From Serinus canaria (Eukaryota; Chordata; Aves; Passeriformes; Fringillidae), in assembly GCF_022539315.1 (NCBI RefSeq), contig NC_066313.1, positions 28,123,059 through 28,187,058 of the forward strand: DNA of 64,000 nucleotides, in the 5' to 3' direction. Under the pieces are notes generated by a model that made no database searches, had not been told where the DNA came from, and saw nothing but the letters and a program-made list of their open reading frames with translations. This document shows, in pieces, positions 24,046-36,585 of the stretch. The translations under genes and the position numbers were made by a program. Every line of letters starts with the position of its first letter. Positions within the stretch are counted from its first letter, which is position 1.

Positions 24046-27000
24046 GATCTCCTATTTAAAGGACAAGAGTCAAGGTTCAGATTCAAAATAGATTTAATCA
24101 ATTCTGTTTCTATCAACACCTTATCTTTATGAAAGTGAAGTTACTCAGATTCAATAGACATTTTCCCATAATCCCCATTCTGCTTTTCTATTTCAGATTC
24201 AAAATTTGGCTCTGAAAATGTTGAACTTCTCCAAGCTTAAGATGTGGTACAAACTGCTGTGTCCATCCAACACACCCATTAAAAAAAAAGGTGTATGCAG
24301 AGAATTGTTTTTTACTTTGCATACAGAGAAAATAAGATTGAGGGCCCAGAAAGCTGCCAGCCAGAGGCAGGAGGGCAGCCTCATCACATCCCAAACACCA
24401 CTGTGTGAGGAAACACCACAAAACAGATCTCCAAAACCATGCTTTAAAAATTAAAGACCAAAAAAAGAAAGCAGGGGCGAGGAACTGAGAAGAATTCTTC
24501 TTATTTAACACCTATTTTTTTCAGAGGTAAAGTACATGATCTGAGTGCTTCTCTTCCACTCCCACTTTAAAAGACAGTTTAGGTTTTTACATCTCCTATA
24601 TTGACTACAGATTAAAGAAAGCTAGCAAATAGCCAAAGGTTTCTGCCCATCATGAGAGATGATATCCTTTTGTCCTCTTGGATGGTGCAGCAGGATTTCA
24701 TTAATACAATAACTCTTCTAACTGTGTCCAACATGTACAAGTCTCTTGAACAAAATCAGGTGGATTTTCTCTAACATCTGTTCCAAAGAGGCTATCTTTC
24801 ACTAGCAGTCTGCTGTTTTGAATTAACTGACAGCTGGTGTCTATGTATTAGCAGAACTATTAAACTTAAAAACCAACAAATTGAAAAAACCCTCATACAA
24901 ATGGCTCCATGTGAAGAAAGAACCAAGAGAATGATGTAAGCATTCCTTTTTGAAAGGCAGCACACATCTCTGAAACCTGCTCAGTTATGCCATGAAGGAA
25001 CATTTCTAAGCACATTCCTTTCACAATTGAATGAATTCCTTCATTGCTAAAATATTCATTTTTTGGCACTTAAACACAAACAGGTGTCATTCCATGAATG
25101 GGGACATTTAAAACCACTGTGTCAGGGCTGGCAGAGACCCAGATGTCTTCAATGGGCAGCCACTCATCACCACCCCCAGCCTCCAACCTCAGACTCACTG
25201 GAAGTGGCAGACTGAATGCCTGACTGCAGCATCATCACCTCACATGTCTGTGAGTTATCAAAAGGCTGTCTTCCAGCAGCATTTCTAAGCAAAACCCAAT
25301 CCCATGTCCCACCTCCAGGTCAAAGAGGGACAGCTTCCAGAGAGGAGTCACAGCACCAAATGAATTAAGTATCTGCCCAGAGCCAGTGGCCTCACAGATG
25401 AAGCTGGCATGGGAGAGGGCTGACTTCATGTCACAGTACCAGGTTCCCCTCTGCTGGGCCCCCAGTGCGACTCTGGGCAGAAATTTCTGGAAACAAGGGT
25501 GGGGGTCTAGTCTCTAAAGCCATTCAGTCCTCAGTCTACTCCTGGCCCTCCCTGACCACAGTCTACCAACTGCGACACCAAGTTACATAGCCCAACAATT
25601 CCTATTACACAGCTCCTCTTTTCTTTGAAGGCAGATGTTTCTGAATTCATAAGAAACAGATTTTGAGTAATTCAAGGTAACTGGATCATACCTAAACTGT
25701 CATTAACAGCACTTCTCAAGTTCTGATCGAAGCACTGCAGAACAGCCACATTCCATCTTGCTGATTTGGGCTGGGCTCGTTTCTATGGCTTTCAACAAAC
25801 TTCCACAACACCTAGCCTGAGCAAAGTTCACAGTCTCCTTCCTGTTTTGAAGCTCTTTAAATTTATAAAAATAGTCACATGTGACCATCTGCATCTGCCC
25901 TTGCAGTAAAGCTTATTTATCTTCACAAAGAAGTTTCTAGCACGTTGTATGGCAACGCTGTAGGATGTGGTCAACTTCAACATTTAAAATAGGATGTGCC
26001 TGTAACGTAGCAGTCATGCAATTAATGCTTTTTGCTTTGCCAACAACAGAGTCAGATTTAAATCCCAAGAGCAGGCAGATATTTTAGCCACCCTACTCAT
26101 CTCACAAGAACGAGGCTAAATGGTTCTCATCTATTCTGCAAGAGATACAGGAAAGGGTGTAATAATGAAAACAAGGTAACCCTCTTACTATAATCCAGCA
26201 GGTTTATGTAACGCTGCTGCTCTTCATGAGCTTTGTGATTGGTGTCAGCTCTTGTTGTAAGGGTGTGAGAGATTTAAAATGACAAAGGAGGAAAAGAAAG
26301 AAAAGGGAGGGAAAAACCAGTTTGACATGACCCTGCCTGTCAAGTCACAAAAAGCTATCCAGCAGTTCAATTCCCTGACTTACAGTGGGAGCTACTTAAC
26401 TTTTTACAGTACATTCATTAACAAGCTTTTGTAAAAGCAGACGTATAATGGGAAAACATGATTTTTATGACCTTATCTGCATTATGGAGGACTCATTTAC
26501 ACTTGGAGAGATTGCTGTGTGCTAGCTGCAATACCAGGCATTCAGATCCTAATATGGGGTGTAAAGAATGGATGCAAGCATGTTTGACTCTTTCCCAAAA
26601 GCCAAGCCCACATTCACTTCATTTTGAAAAAGTTTAATTGTATCATCAGTGTCTCTCAGAGATGAGAAAACCAAGATAGATACCCTTGATGATCAGTCAG
26701 AAACTAAGAATGTTCCAAAAATTCCTCATAGAGGCATCTGAAAGGCAAAAAAAAAAAAAAAAAAAAAGGTCTTTTGTAGGGGAAAACTATTTGTGTCATT
26801 CAGTCTGCTCTGATCTACTTAGGTGTGCCACAAGTATGCAGCAGCTATTGTATGAAATATCAGTTGGCCTTTAGAAACTGCACTTCATAAATTCATCACA
26901 GGCTGATATCTTCCATTTACAAATTAATTGGGATGCTGGCATTTTATTTCAGAAACAACCAACACGATGTTTCATGCTCTGCTCTGCAGACTGGTTCAGG

Positions 27001-29267
27001 GAAATCTATCAAAAATACATGGCCATAAATGCTTAGCAAATGGTGTGCATCCAGATGGGGTTTTAAACAACATGAATGAAACTAAAGGCTTGCAAAATGC
27101 AGTGTCTTTTTAGGGTAGACAGCTTTAGTTTGGGTCCAAATATGCCTTGCAGGAGCCAAATTTGATGCCCATAGCAAGAATATGTATATGATCTTTCTCT
27201 CTTCTCTCCTAAATGTCCAAGTCTAGAGTAATTTTAAATCTAAACTAATTTACTGAAAAGGTTTTCCAAATTTCTTCCCTTCAGGAGAGCAAGCTAATAC
27301 TAAATCTGCAATAATATTATCCACTGGTAATGTTTTGTTTGCTTTTCTTGTTTTAACTCTACAATCACCATGTCTATAAAACAGATACATGCAGGTGTGG
27401 AATCAATGCCCCCAAAATGAAAAATTCCCTGGATTTTATCCAGCTAATGAGTTATACTCGTGTGTTATTTTTGTCATATACTAATTCCTCATGTTGCACT
27501 TGTCCCTTTCCTGCCAAATATTGCTCAGAAGTAACAGAAATTCTCTCAAGCCACCCAGACAGTTTTCAGAAGAGTTTTATGAACTCATCATCTCATCCCA
27601 TACCTGAAACACAACTTTTCTAAATTGAGCATATCTCACTCCTCTCCTCCCCCACCTCTGTGCCAATGGTTTTATTACAGGCCTGTCTTGTATACGGCTT
27701 CGTGTTTGTATTCCAACAGCATGGAAGCTGTTATATTAAACGTTTATCAGTAATGGGGTTCCTCCCTTCTACCAGCTGAAGCAAAGAAATTTGGTAGATA
27801 CAATCATGAAAAGATTCTGTAGCTTTGTCACTTCCAGAAGAAACACAGTACTTGAAATACACAGGATTCCAACCAAACCTGACTGCATGAGCTGCACTCT
27901 GAAATCCCATGTTTCTAGTATTCCAAGGATTGGTAAATTAAGTCATCTCAGTTCCCTGGTTTTTTTTCTTTTGAATCAACTCAAATGCTTTCTGCCCTGT
28001 ACACTGAAAACAGTTTTGGAAATTGTAATATGGTAAGTTAAAAAAAGAAGAAAAAACTTCTTCTCACTCCCTGAGAGGTGCACCACTGGAAACAAGGCTG
28101 AAAGGGAACAAAAAGCAACAAAACCTTAATTAACAGAATCAAGACTTTTGGATCTCTGAACATACAAAGGGAACAGAGCTGATTAGTTGCAAGGTGCAGT
28201 TTCTCTTTACAGGTAATATTTTTCCAAGCAGAATGATGCTTTGCACCTGTCCTGTAATTAGATGCCAGGCTTGTGTATTATGCTGAAAGAAAAAAAAAAA
28301 AAAAGACTAAGAAAATGTCTTGATCATTTCAAAGTTCAGTGCCTCCCAAAGGGTGCCTATAGCTGTTCTATAGCAGTTTAGCTCCATTTATACAGGCATC
28401 TCACTTTTGTCCCTACCTACTCCATCTGCTGTGTTTGTCTCTATCAAATATCAACGATATCTGAAAGATTAAATCAATACCAAGCTGTAGGCAGGAAGCG
28501 GGGAGTGGGGAATAATGAATTCTTCCCTAAAAACTGATCCCTAACAAATTGTTCCCAGGCACCAGAGCCTTCAAAATGTCTATCACAGAATCTTCATGTA
28601 TTTTAAGCATCCTTCATATTAAGGATCCAGTTATTTTTATTTTAATATAAGGAACAAATGCTCAGAAGCCAAATAATCCAAAACAGATTTCTACAGATTT
28701 TCTCTCAAGCACTGAAAAGAAAACCCTCAGACTACTGAAGGCCTGACATGGTAGACTGCTACAAAGTTCTGTCAACCAGATTCCCTCTCAGATTTCACAG
28801 GCTGGTCACCAGTAGCTCTTATGCATAATCTCTAAACCACATTTTTAAAGCAACCAAGGATCCTTCAAAATGAAAAAACAGATACACATTTTTGACACAC
28901 ATCTCTCAATACTGTGAAAACTTAAAGCATTGACTTCTGTTATAGAAGAGAATAGGTATGTGCTTAGGGACAGAATTCTAAATTAAGATACCCTCAAGAG
29001 ATGCTATCTGATGTTTTAAAATAAAACTTCCACCTCAAAAAATGTTAATATTAGAGCTTAAGGCAGACATTAAGGTCACGACAGATGTGCTCCCTAACAT
29101 GTACAACACTCTCACTTTCCATAAGGCAAATAAATGCCTTTCAGTAACTAAAAAGCAGTTACAGAAGACTGTGGTACTTTGTTCACAAGCATGCATGTTG
29201 GCAAGTCAAGCAATAGAAAGAGGTTGCTCAGGAGAGAAGTTGACCTGGATATAAGTGAAAAAAATTC
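24046..29267. other. Upstream intronic DNA, nothing recognised except A-runs
   Basis: Contains the A21 run at 26747 and an A14 run at 28291-28304. The stretch at 25120-25560 is somewhat richer in GC. No gene or known repeat was recognised. Confidence 0.55.
26747..26767 (+). repeat. Poly-A run (21 A)
   Basis: A single-base run of 21 adenines within unrecognised sequence, probably unstable in length. No polyadenylation signal or retrocopy body was seen just upstream. Confidence 0.9.
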
Positions 29268-29452
29268 AGTGGGAGAGCAATTAAACAGTGGAACAGACTG
29301 CTTAGAGAGATGTTAGAATCTCCCTTACTGGAAATATTCAAGACTCAGCTTGACAGGAGCCTGCCTAACCTGAACTGGGGCCCTGCTTTCAATAGAAGGT
29401 TGCACCATGTGCTCTCCAGCATCTCCTTTCATCCTAAACTTTGCTGAGATTC
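29268..29452 (+). mobile_element. CR1 LINE fragment, 3' end
   Basis: The plus strand carries the CR1 3' sequence in sense: GTGGAACAGACTGCTTAGAGAG, then CTTACTGGAAATATTCAAGACTC, CTTGACAGGAGCCTG and GGTTGCACCATGTGCTCTCCAGC. These correspond to the terminal ORF2 codons ('NRLP..VESPSLEIFK') and the end of the element. The copy is old and 5'-truncated, and its terminal octamer repeat is degraded. Confidence 0.8.
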
Positions 29453-32009
29453 TAACATTTTGTTCTAAGATCCAAAACTCAGACTGTGAAAGACTGACAC
29501 TGAACCTCTTAGAGTAGTAGTGACTTGAACTACAGTTGCACACAGTGAAAAACTGGCAAACTGAAATTGCAATCCCACTGATGACTAGGGGAAAAAAGAG
29601 ATGCTTCTTCTCAGTAGCTAGATTTGACAAATTAGGAACATCCTCATCCTAGCAATTGAGTATCTGCAGATCATAAAGCCTGTCTTATCTGTGTGACTTA
29701 ATTTGGTAGTTATGCCTTCAAATCAGTTACTACTGTCTTTTTTTAATAGCCAAAATTTCTTCTTTAGCAGAAGAAACAACACAACAAATTCCAGTCTTTC
29801 CCATCACCATGCCCTGCTTTTTTTTTCCCCCTACTGGAGTGTGAATTCCATACAAGAGTGCATTTGTCAGAATGAAGGACCTTCCCCAAGGAAAGGAATG
29901 TAATTCATTTGCAAAAAGCAAGGATTAGTAATTATTTAAAGGCAATCCATCTGCCCCTAGAGATGCACTGGCCACACAGATGAAGGGCTGGTTTAATCTC
30001 TTCAAGAGTAAATTTCTGTAAGATCCCAAATTAAACTCTTTACACAGGAGAAGAAAGATTGATGCTTGAGCGCAGAGATGGTGGAGTTTCTTTTGGTGTT
30101 GCCACTATGTCATGAGAGTGGAAAGCTGTTTAAAGACAGCTTTTGACCCGACAAGCTGGTACAGTTTTAGATGCATCCATTTAAACAAAAAGAAAAAAAA
30201 AAAAAGGTAAAATGGTGCCACATCTGGCCATATACCCCAATGACTGCTTTATTGTTAAAGCTTTTAACAGTTGTGGACAGTCTTGCCATGGAGCTGACCC
30301 CCACTAGATGTTTCAGTCTGCATCAGACATACATGGTGCGTTATTTTCCTTGGGATTTTGAAGGATTATTAGTCATATTGTCTCTAACCTTTTTGAAATG
30401 AACTGTTCTAAGGGCAAACATTAGCATATGAAAACATTTGCTCGCAGTGTTTTGCTTCCTTTGCTGTGCTATATCACAAGGAGCATAATGTATGAAGGTA
30501 AACAAATATGGTTTTGATCCTCGGGTGCTAATAATGCTAAAGAGCTATTTTGATGGAACTGCTGAAAGAGCTAAAATATTTTTAACTTCCCTACTTCCAG
30601 TACTCATGTAACTATAAAACACAATTAATTTTGATGATGAAGTTAGAGAATCCTAGGCACACACTTCCAAAGTGTTGTACATTCCTTTCAATCTTACAGA
30701 ATCTAAAGGATTTTTATACCCTGACATGATTTATCTTTTTGAGGCTCATCTGGGTAGCCATGCTGGCTGTCAACAGGATTTCTTCCCATAGCAAGTGACC
30801 ATATTCTATGTTAAAGTAGCATTGTCTGCTGTAACTCCAAGGTTAAAACTTGGTACAGCTGAAATACCCAGGATACCATTCCTATGGATTTAAAAAGTAA
30901 TAAGCAATTCTACTGCTCCTAACAGATCAGATACCCTTGAGATTTTTAGAAGTGCTATTTCAGCGTGTCAGTACAGTTAAGTAGACACATAAGGCTGCTA
31001 CAAGAATTAAAGAGGATGAACATGGAGAAAATTAGATTAATTTTTTTTTTAAGCTCCAAAAGAGATAGGGACACTGATAAACTTCAGTCATTTAGTGGTC
31101 AATTCTAGTTTATCCTGGCAGCCTCTGTCTCCACACTTAATAAAAAATATTTCCCTCTTAGCTATAAATGAAGTTGCAACATGGCAACAGTAACAGATCC
31201 TGGCAACTCTTCCTGCCCCAAATCATGTAACTTTTTCTCACTCTGGATTTCTAAGGAAGTAAGATTTATGCATCCAGACTGTCTTCAGTGAAACCTGAGG
31301 GAAGGGAGCAGGCAGGGTGCTGAACAAGCCCTGGAAACCCAAGCCAAGGCTCAGCAGCATGTGTTTGGAGTATCAATAGCAGCAAGGCAGAGCAGTGTGC
31401 GAGCCTGACCCGGAGCTTGCGTGAAGGATGGGCACACACACGGCTGGGTTCACATTCTGCACAGCCTCTCACCCTGCACAGCCCTGTCACAGGGGCACAG
31501 GGGGGATCCTGCAGTCTGGGCAGGGCACAAGGGGAGGAAGGGAGAGGTCTGTAATGAGCTCAACCATCCAAAAAAAAAAAAATCAGAACTCATTCATCCT
31601 GCTCTTGGCAGAATTTTAAACAGTATTAGACAGAACTGAAGCTGGGCAGTCACACCTTCAGTGTGTGGAGTAGCCCCAAGCACACATCACAACAGCAGCA
31701 GAAAGTGAATTTCTGCTCAGTGTACTCTGCCCTTCAAGCCCCATGACCTGGGCAAGGGCTTTAAAGTGGCCCTGCACACAGGCAGGAGCAAGGCTGAGTG
31801 TGCTGCTCGAAAGGGGTTCTAGCACCACAGCTGCCATTTTCAGCACCACAGACTGGCCTCTCTTTTCAATACTTCTCTCCCCACTTTGGTTTAGGATATG
31901 TGCTCCAGATAGCGCATATTCTCCTGATTTCACAGTTCTCCAAGTTTAATATAATTTTATTTTCTCTTTATGTGTCTAAACCCATCGCCCTCTTATTTTT
32001 CTGCTCTGA
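29453..32009. other. Upstream intronic DNA, one GC-richer patch
   Basis: AT-rich apart from 31270-31560, which is GC-richer but has few CpG. Short frames on both strands there match nothing I know. An A-run lies near 30188-30205. Confidence 0.55.
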
Positions 32010-32520
32010 GGCTCACAATTCCCAGTTTGTTTTCAAAGCTCATTAAGAGAATTTTCTCTCTCCCTCTGTCATATCATTAACAGAAATGTTACAAAACTCC
32101 AGTCTAACTCCCAACCTACATAACCACTGCACTACTGCTGATAATCAGCTCCTGTTTATATTTCACCCAACTTTTTTCTTCCTACCCAAGCGAATTTCAA
32201 TTAATCTTCATGTTAGAAAGTAAACATATACCTACTTCCCTCTTGATTCCCTAAAATCATTAATTTTGCAATTCTATCAAAAAAAGCAATTACATTGTCT
32301 GGCAAGATTTATTCTTTATGAACTCATGTTGTTATTGCTTACAATTCTGTCACCATGCAGACTCTGAGTTTGCATCCTCTTTTAATATCATGCCCATTAT
32401 TTTACCACTGGTTATACTTTCAGGACAGTAATTGCTAAGAAAAACCTTGGCTTTCTTTTGAAGGTCAACATTATAGTTTCCAGTCCTCACTCATACTGAC
32501 ATTTCATTTTAGCTACCATC
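32010..32520 (-). mobile_element. Ancient CR1-like element, ORF2 region, highly diverged
   Basis: The plus strand resembles the antisense of an old CR1 reverse transcriptase region. CATATCATTAACAGAAATG (32070s) matches the typical 'cattaacagaaatgttaaac' block. TGTCTGGCAAGATTTATTCTT and ATGAACTCATG (about 32298-32328) match 'ctggcatgatttgttctt..aaccatg'. It ends with a block like 'tagtttccagtcctc' (about 32472-32488). It is heavily mutated and was recognised from memory of reptilian copies. Confidence 0.55.
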
Positions 32521-32714
32521 TCACAAAAACAGTAATCACACAATAGTGGCACAGCAAGAAAGCTCACCAAACACAAACTATTTAAACTGAGGGGTAAGAA
32601 AGAGGGAAAACTCAACCTTTTTTTTCACATACTCCCTCTGTCACTCTTTAACATTAAATGAAATTTTAACAGTCAGCCTCCTGCTGCAATAAAACATTCA
32701 GGGATACTGTTCAG

Positions 32715-33235
32715 ACTTGCAGAATGATGCAGGGTAAAAGGGACCCCTTGAGATTACCTAGTCCAACCCCATGGTCAAAGCAAAGCAAGCTTCAAAGCTG
32801 TATCATATTACTTAAGACCTTGTCCAGCAGAATTTGGAGAACTTCCAAGGCTGGTGATTCCACAGCTTCCTAGAGCAACCTCTTCCCACAGCAGCACCCC
32901 CAGGAAAAACTTTTTTCCTCATCTCCATTTGGGACTTACAGAGGCACCAATCATGATCACTGGCTCTTCGCCTCCCTGAGGATTTCTGAGAAGAACCTGA
33001 CTGTCTTCTCTACTACAATACCTAAGTAAAGTAAGGTTATGAAAATCAGCAGCTACCTACATCTTCTCAACAGCATGTGCTCCAGACCCTTCAGAATCTC
33101 CTTGTGGCCCTTCACTGCATTTGTTTGCCAGCATCAACCTGGTACTGGGAAGACCAGCCCTGGGTACAGCCTGGTGTGGCCTCGTGAGCACTGAGCATCA
33201 GGAAACAGAGATAATCTCTTCCCCATTGCTATTGT
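32715..33235 (-). mobile_element. CR1 LINE fragment, antisense
   Basis: From the 3' end on the plus strand: TGCAGAATGATGCAGGGTAAAAGGGACC, then GATTACCTAGTCCAACCCC, a TTCCACAGCTTCCTAGAGCAACC block, CTCCTTGTGGCCCTTCACTGCATTTG, and GGTACAGCCTGGTGTGGCCTCGTGAGCACTGAG. This is the usual CR1 3' order reaching into the last part of ORF2. It is diverged and 5'-truncated near 33235. Confidence 0.8.
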
Positions 33236-35875
33236 AAGGCATCTGACTGCATTTTCTCAATCTCAGTTTTCCAGGTTTTCTTGCAGAGGCAGCTTTGAAT
33301 ATTGACTGTCCTTGCACTCTATGCAGAGGATTTCTAATCGCAAGGAAAATCCAACCTTTGAATCGATGCATTCAGTGAAGCTGGTCTTTAATAAACCAAA
33401 TTGCAGAATTTGGACTTGATCTCTACACTTTTAACCAGTTTTCTACCATCAACCAAGCAACAACAGAGCAGAGTGAAAAGCAGCTTGATAAAGTGGGTAA
33501 CACATGAAGGAGAAAACGTTTGACCAAAGCCTTGTATTTGTACCCCAGTGCTAGAGAAGCAAAGACAGCGCAGTGGCAGACAGGGTCATCAGCACCCAGT
33601 GAGGAAAAGGTGACTTGCAAGTCTCAAAAGTGGAAACAGCTGCCAAGGAGAGTGACAGAGAGATGGGCTGCCACAAACAGGCCAGGTAAGAAAAAATAGA
33701 CAGGAATGCAGACCTGGAATTTCCTAGGAATGCAAATAACTGCATTATTTGGACAAAATATTCCAAAAACCAATAGTGTAAGGTGCAATCAGTGTTGCTA
33801 TGCCTGAGGGAAAGCAGCACAAGAGGCAGAAAAGGGCAGGGCAGACAGCAGCACCCAGCTGTAGCAGGTCAGAAGGTTCACATTTTACTAAGCCAGGAAG
33901 TGGTAAAAACACACAAAACTGAAAGATCCTCTCATATGTATCCTTAAAGCCCAGCAAGATCAAGCTTTACCTTGGCTGAACTTTTAAACATTTTCTGTGC
34001 TGCTGTATATGTTAGACTGCAAAAAGAGATTTCCCAATACTGGCCATATCACAAGGACCATGGAAGGTAGAGAAGACAAATGAGTGAAGATGGTCTGTGT
34101 TTTCTGGGTTTTTACGCTCTTTCACAAACCAAGAAAAAACAAGGTTAATGCTCTCCTGGTACACAGCACAGACCAATGGCACCAGTGACAACAAAAAATA
34201 ATATAGGGGCAGTGCTGGACAGGAGACTAAAAAGGGACATATGCATTGTACAGATTTTCCGCTTTTCAATTTCAGTTCAAGGCTTTGTTTTAAGATGTAC
34301 ACGGTAGCCTCTGCTTTCCATTCTGCTTTAATAGTGATGTCCTGATGAACACAGAATAGCTCAGTTATAGCTTAGGAGTAACACGGACCAATTTTACTCT
34401 CAGGATATTTATTGCATTCATCTGGTGGCTTAATAGAGAAGCTGAAAAAACAAACAGTAAGAAAATAGGATGGCTTAAAACAATGTCTCTTTGCAAACAT
34501 CTGAGAGCTATTATGAAACAAAGGTCTATAAGCTACACATATTACAAGTTTAAGAAGTTCCTCTCTTGCAAGAGGCCAGCTGGTTGGAGCACTGTCTTGG
34601 GAAGCCGAGCAGAATGCTGGTACTGGCTCCAGGAGAAACAGAAATACAGAGTCTGACAGCTGAGAGGAGAGTTCTTTGAGACCAAGAAGCAAAGAAAGTG
34701 GTATCTAGCCCTGCAACTATCTCATTAAGAAAAGTATAACCTAATGTAGTTTTGATTTTCTTCACTTCTGGTACTATCAAAGCTCTTGGAAAAGGAAAAG
34801 GACTCAGGTGCTAAGGGACATCTGCAAATACTTCAAAAATACTTCCACTTCTTGTATGGTTACACAATACAAGAAGTGCACTTCCATGGTCAGCAACACA
34901 GAGTTTTTATTTGGGAAAAACTGTGCAAGGAGGGTTTCTGTGCCAAACTTCACGGTGTGTCATCCATTGTTTTACATTCCAGTTCAGGATCACCAGGTGA
35001 GTCACAATGTAAGTGGATGACAAAAAATCCACTAGAAGTTATTTTTAGATAAATACACTTTTATCACTTTTCAGCATTTGTAATGGTATTCCGCATGCTC
35101 AGCAGAACCAGCTGTGTACTTCTCTGCAGCTGCATTCATAATTAGATTAGCCAAGCCATTTTATAAGGATGGAGTTCAGGCATCCACCCTAGAATTCAGG
35201 CATTCTGTGTCCTGGAAATGTTTAGTGGAGACAGACCAAAGCTCTTATTCAACAGCAAGATGGAGAAAGGCCAATGAGAATTGCCAAAAGAAGACTGAGA
35301 CATGTAAGTGCAAGCCTAGTCCCAGTTGCTAGCACTGGCAAACCTCTAAGACTATTGTGTCACTACTCATTTGTGTAAAAGATACCAAATTATTTGTGAA
35401 CTTCTTTGTTCTCAAATGTCCACCCAAAAAACCCCATACACACCAAACCAACCCCATTTTCACCCCTCCTCCCATCAACTGTATTTAAATTTCAGATTTC
35501 CAGCTGTTCAGCTAGAAAGAGTAACTAGAACTTGCTAAGAGCTGCCAAATCTGATAGTCTCATTAAGGCAAAGCAATACAGGTTCATGTCCCCACATCCA
35601 GCCAGTAGCAAATGCACGCACACACTTCAGTATTTCCACACTGTGTTTCTAAAGGAAACATTGATTATCTTTTTAATGACACATTTGTTTCCTATTTACT
35701 TATTATTGTACCAATAGTCTTCTTTACACTGTGTAAAGGGTAACCTTAAATCACTACCAGGGAAAACATACTGCTACATATTGAACAAAATACTAAACCT
35801 CTGAACCTCTTGCAATTCAGTTTTTTTGGGTTATCCCTGTTACAATGCTATGCAGTGATAAGACAGTGAGTTTGA
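33236..35875. other. Upstream intronic DNA, nothing recognised
   Basis: No repeat family or gene was recognised between two CR1 copies. The frames of 70-106 codons on the minus strand lack similarity and coding character. Confidence 0.55.
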
Positions 35876-36122
35876 TGATCATGGAATCCCAGAAATGCTG
35901 AGGTTGAAAACGACCCTGAAGATGATCAAGTCCAACCATTAACCTGCCACTGCCAAGTCCACCACCAAACCATGTTCCTAAGTGCCATAACTACATATCT
36001 TTTAATTACCTCCAGGGATGGTGACTCAACCACTTTCCTGTGCAGCCTGTTCCCATACTGGACAACCCATTCAGTGAAGAAATTTTTCCTAAAACTCAAT
36101 CTAAACCTCCTCCAGGCACAAT
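35876..36122 (-). mobile_element. CR1 LINE fragment, antisense 3' end
   Basis: The plus strand begins ATCATGGAATCCCAGAAATG, then GTCCAACCATTAACCTGCCACTG, CCACCACCAAACCATG and CTCCAGGGATGGTGACTC, with TTTTTCCTAAAACTCAATC near the end. This belongs to the CR1 group whose end reads 'CCAAGTCCACCACTAAACCATGTCCC'. That differs from the copy at 38088, so the window holds at least two CR1 subfamilies. Confidence 0.88.
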
Positions 36123-36500
36123 TCCACATAGATATAGACAGTAGGCTTGATCCTGTGCTACTCACTGGCTGATCAGGAAGAAAGCTCTTCAGAGTGAAAT
36201 TTGTACTGTTTGCACACATACATAACAGGGATCCCTCCCATTGCTGGCCTCAGATGCTTGGTCAGTCCAGTACCAAGGCCCAGGTCTCCACTGTTGCTGA
36301 CACAGGTGATAACCCATGAGGCCTGCAAAATCCCTCCTGTGGTTTCTGCTGTGATCCCCGGCCCTGGCTCTACTTGCTGGCACTTAGCCTAAATGCATCC
36401 ACAGAGAAAAGGAAGGACCTCACCCACAGGAACACTCAGAAATAGAATAAGAATATAAAATGAACTGCAGTGATTAGACAGAAGGCATGGCCAGGGAATA
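36123..36500. other. Spacer between two CR1 copies
   Basis: Short unrecognised sequence between the CR1 ending at 36122 and the pentamer array. It is slightly GC-rich in its second half. No feature can be supported. Confidence 0.5.
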
Positions 36501-36585
36501 GAGTGGAACAGAGTAGAGTAGAGTAGAGTAGAGTAGAGTAGAGTAGAGTAGAGTAGAGTAGAGTAGAACAGAACAGAACAGAACA
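36501..36585 (+). repeat. Pentanucleotide microsatellite (GAGTA)11(GAACA)4
   Basis: Eleven perfect GAGTA units (36511-36565) are followed by four GAACA units (36566-36585). A GAGTGGAACA precedes them. The array directly abuts the 3' terminus of the CR1 at 36586, in the place where CR1 normally has its short tandem tail. It has probably grown out of that tail. Confidence 0.95.
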
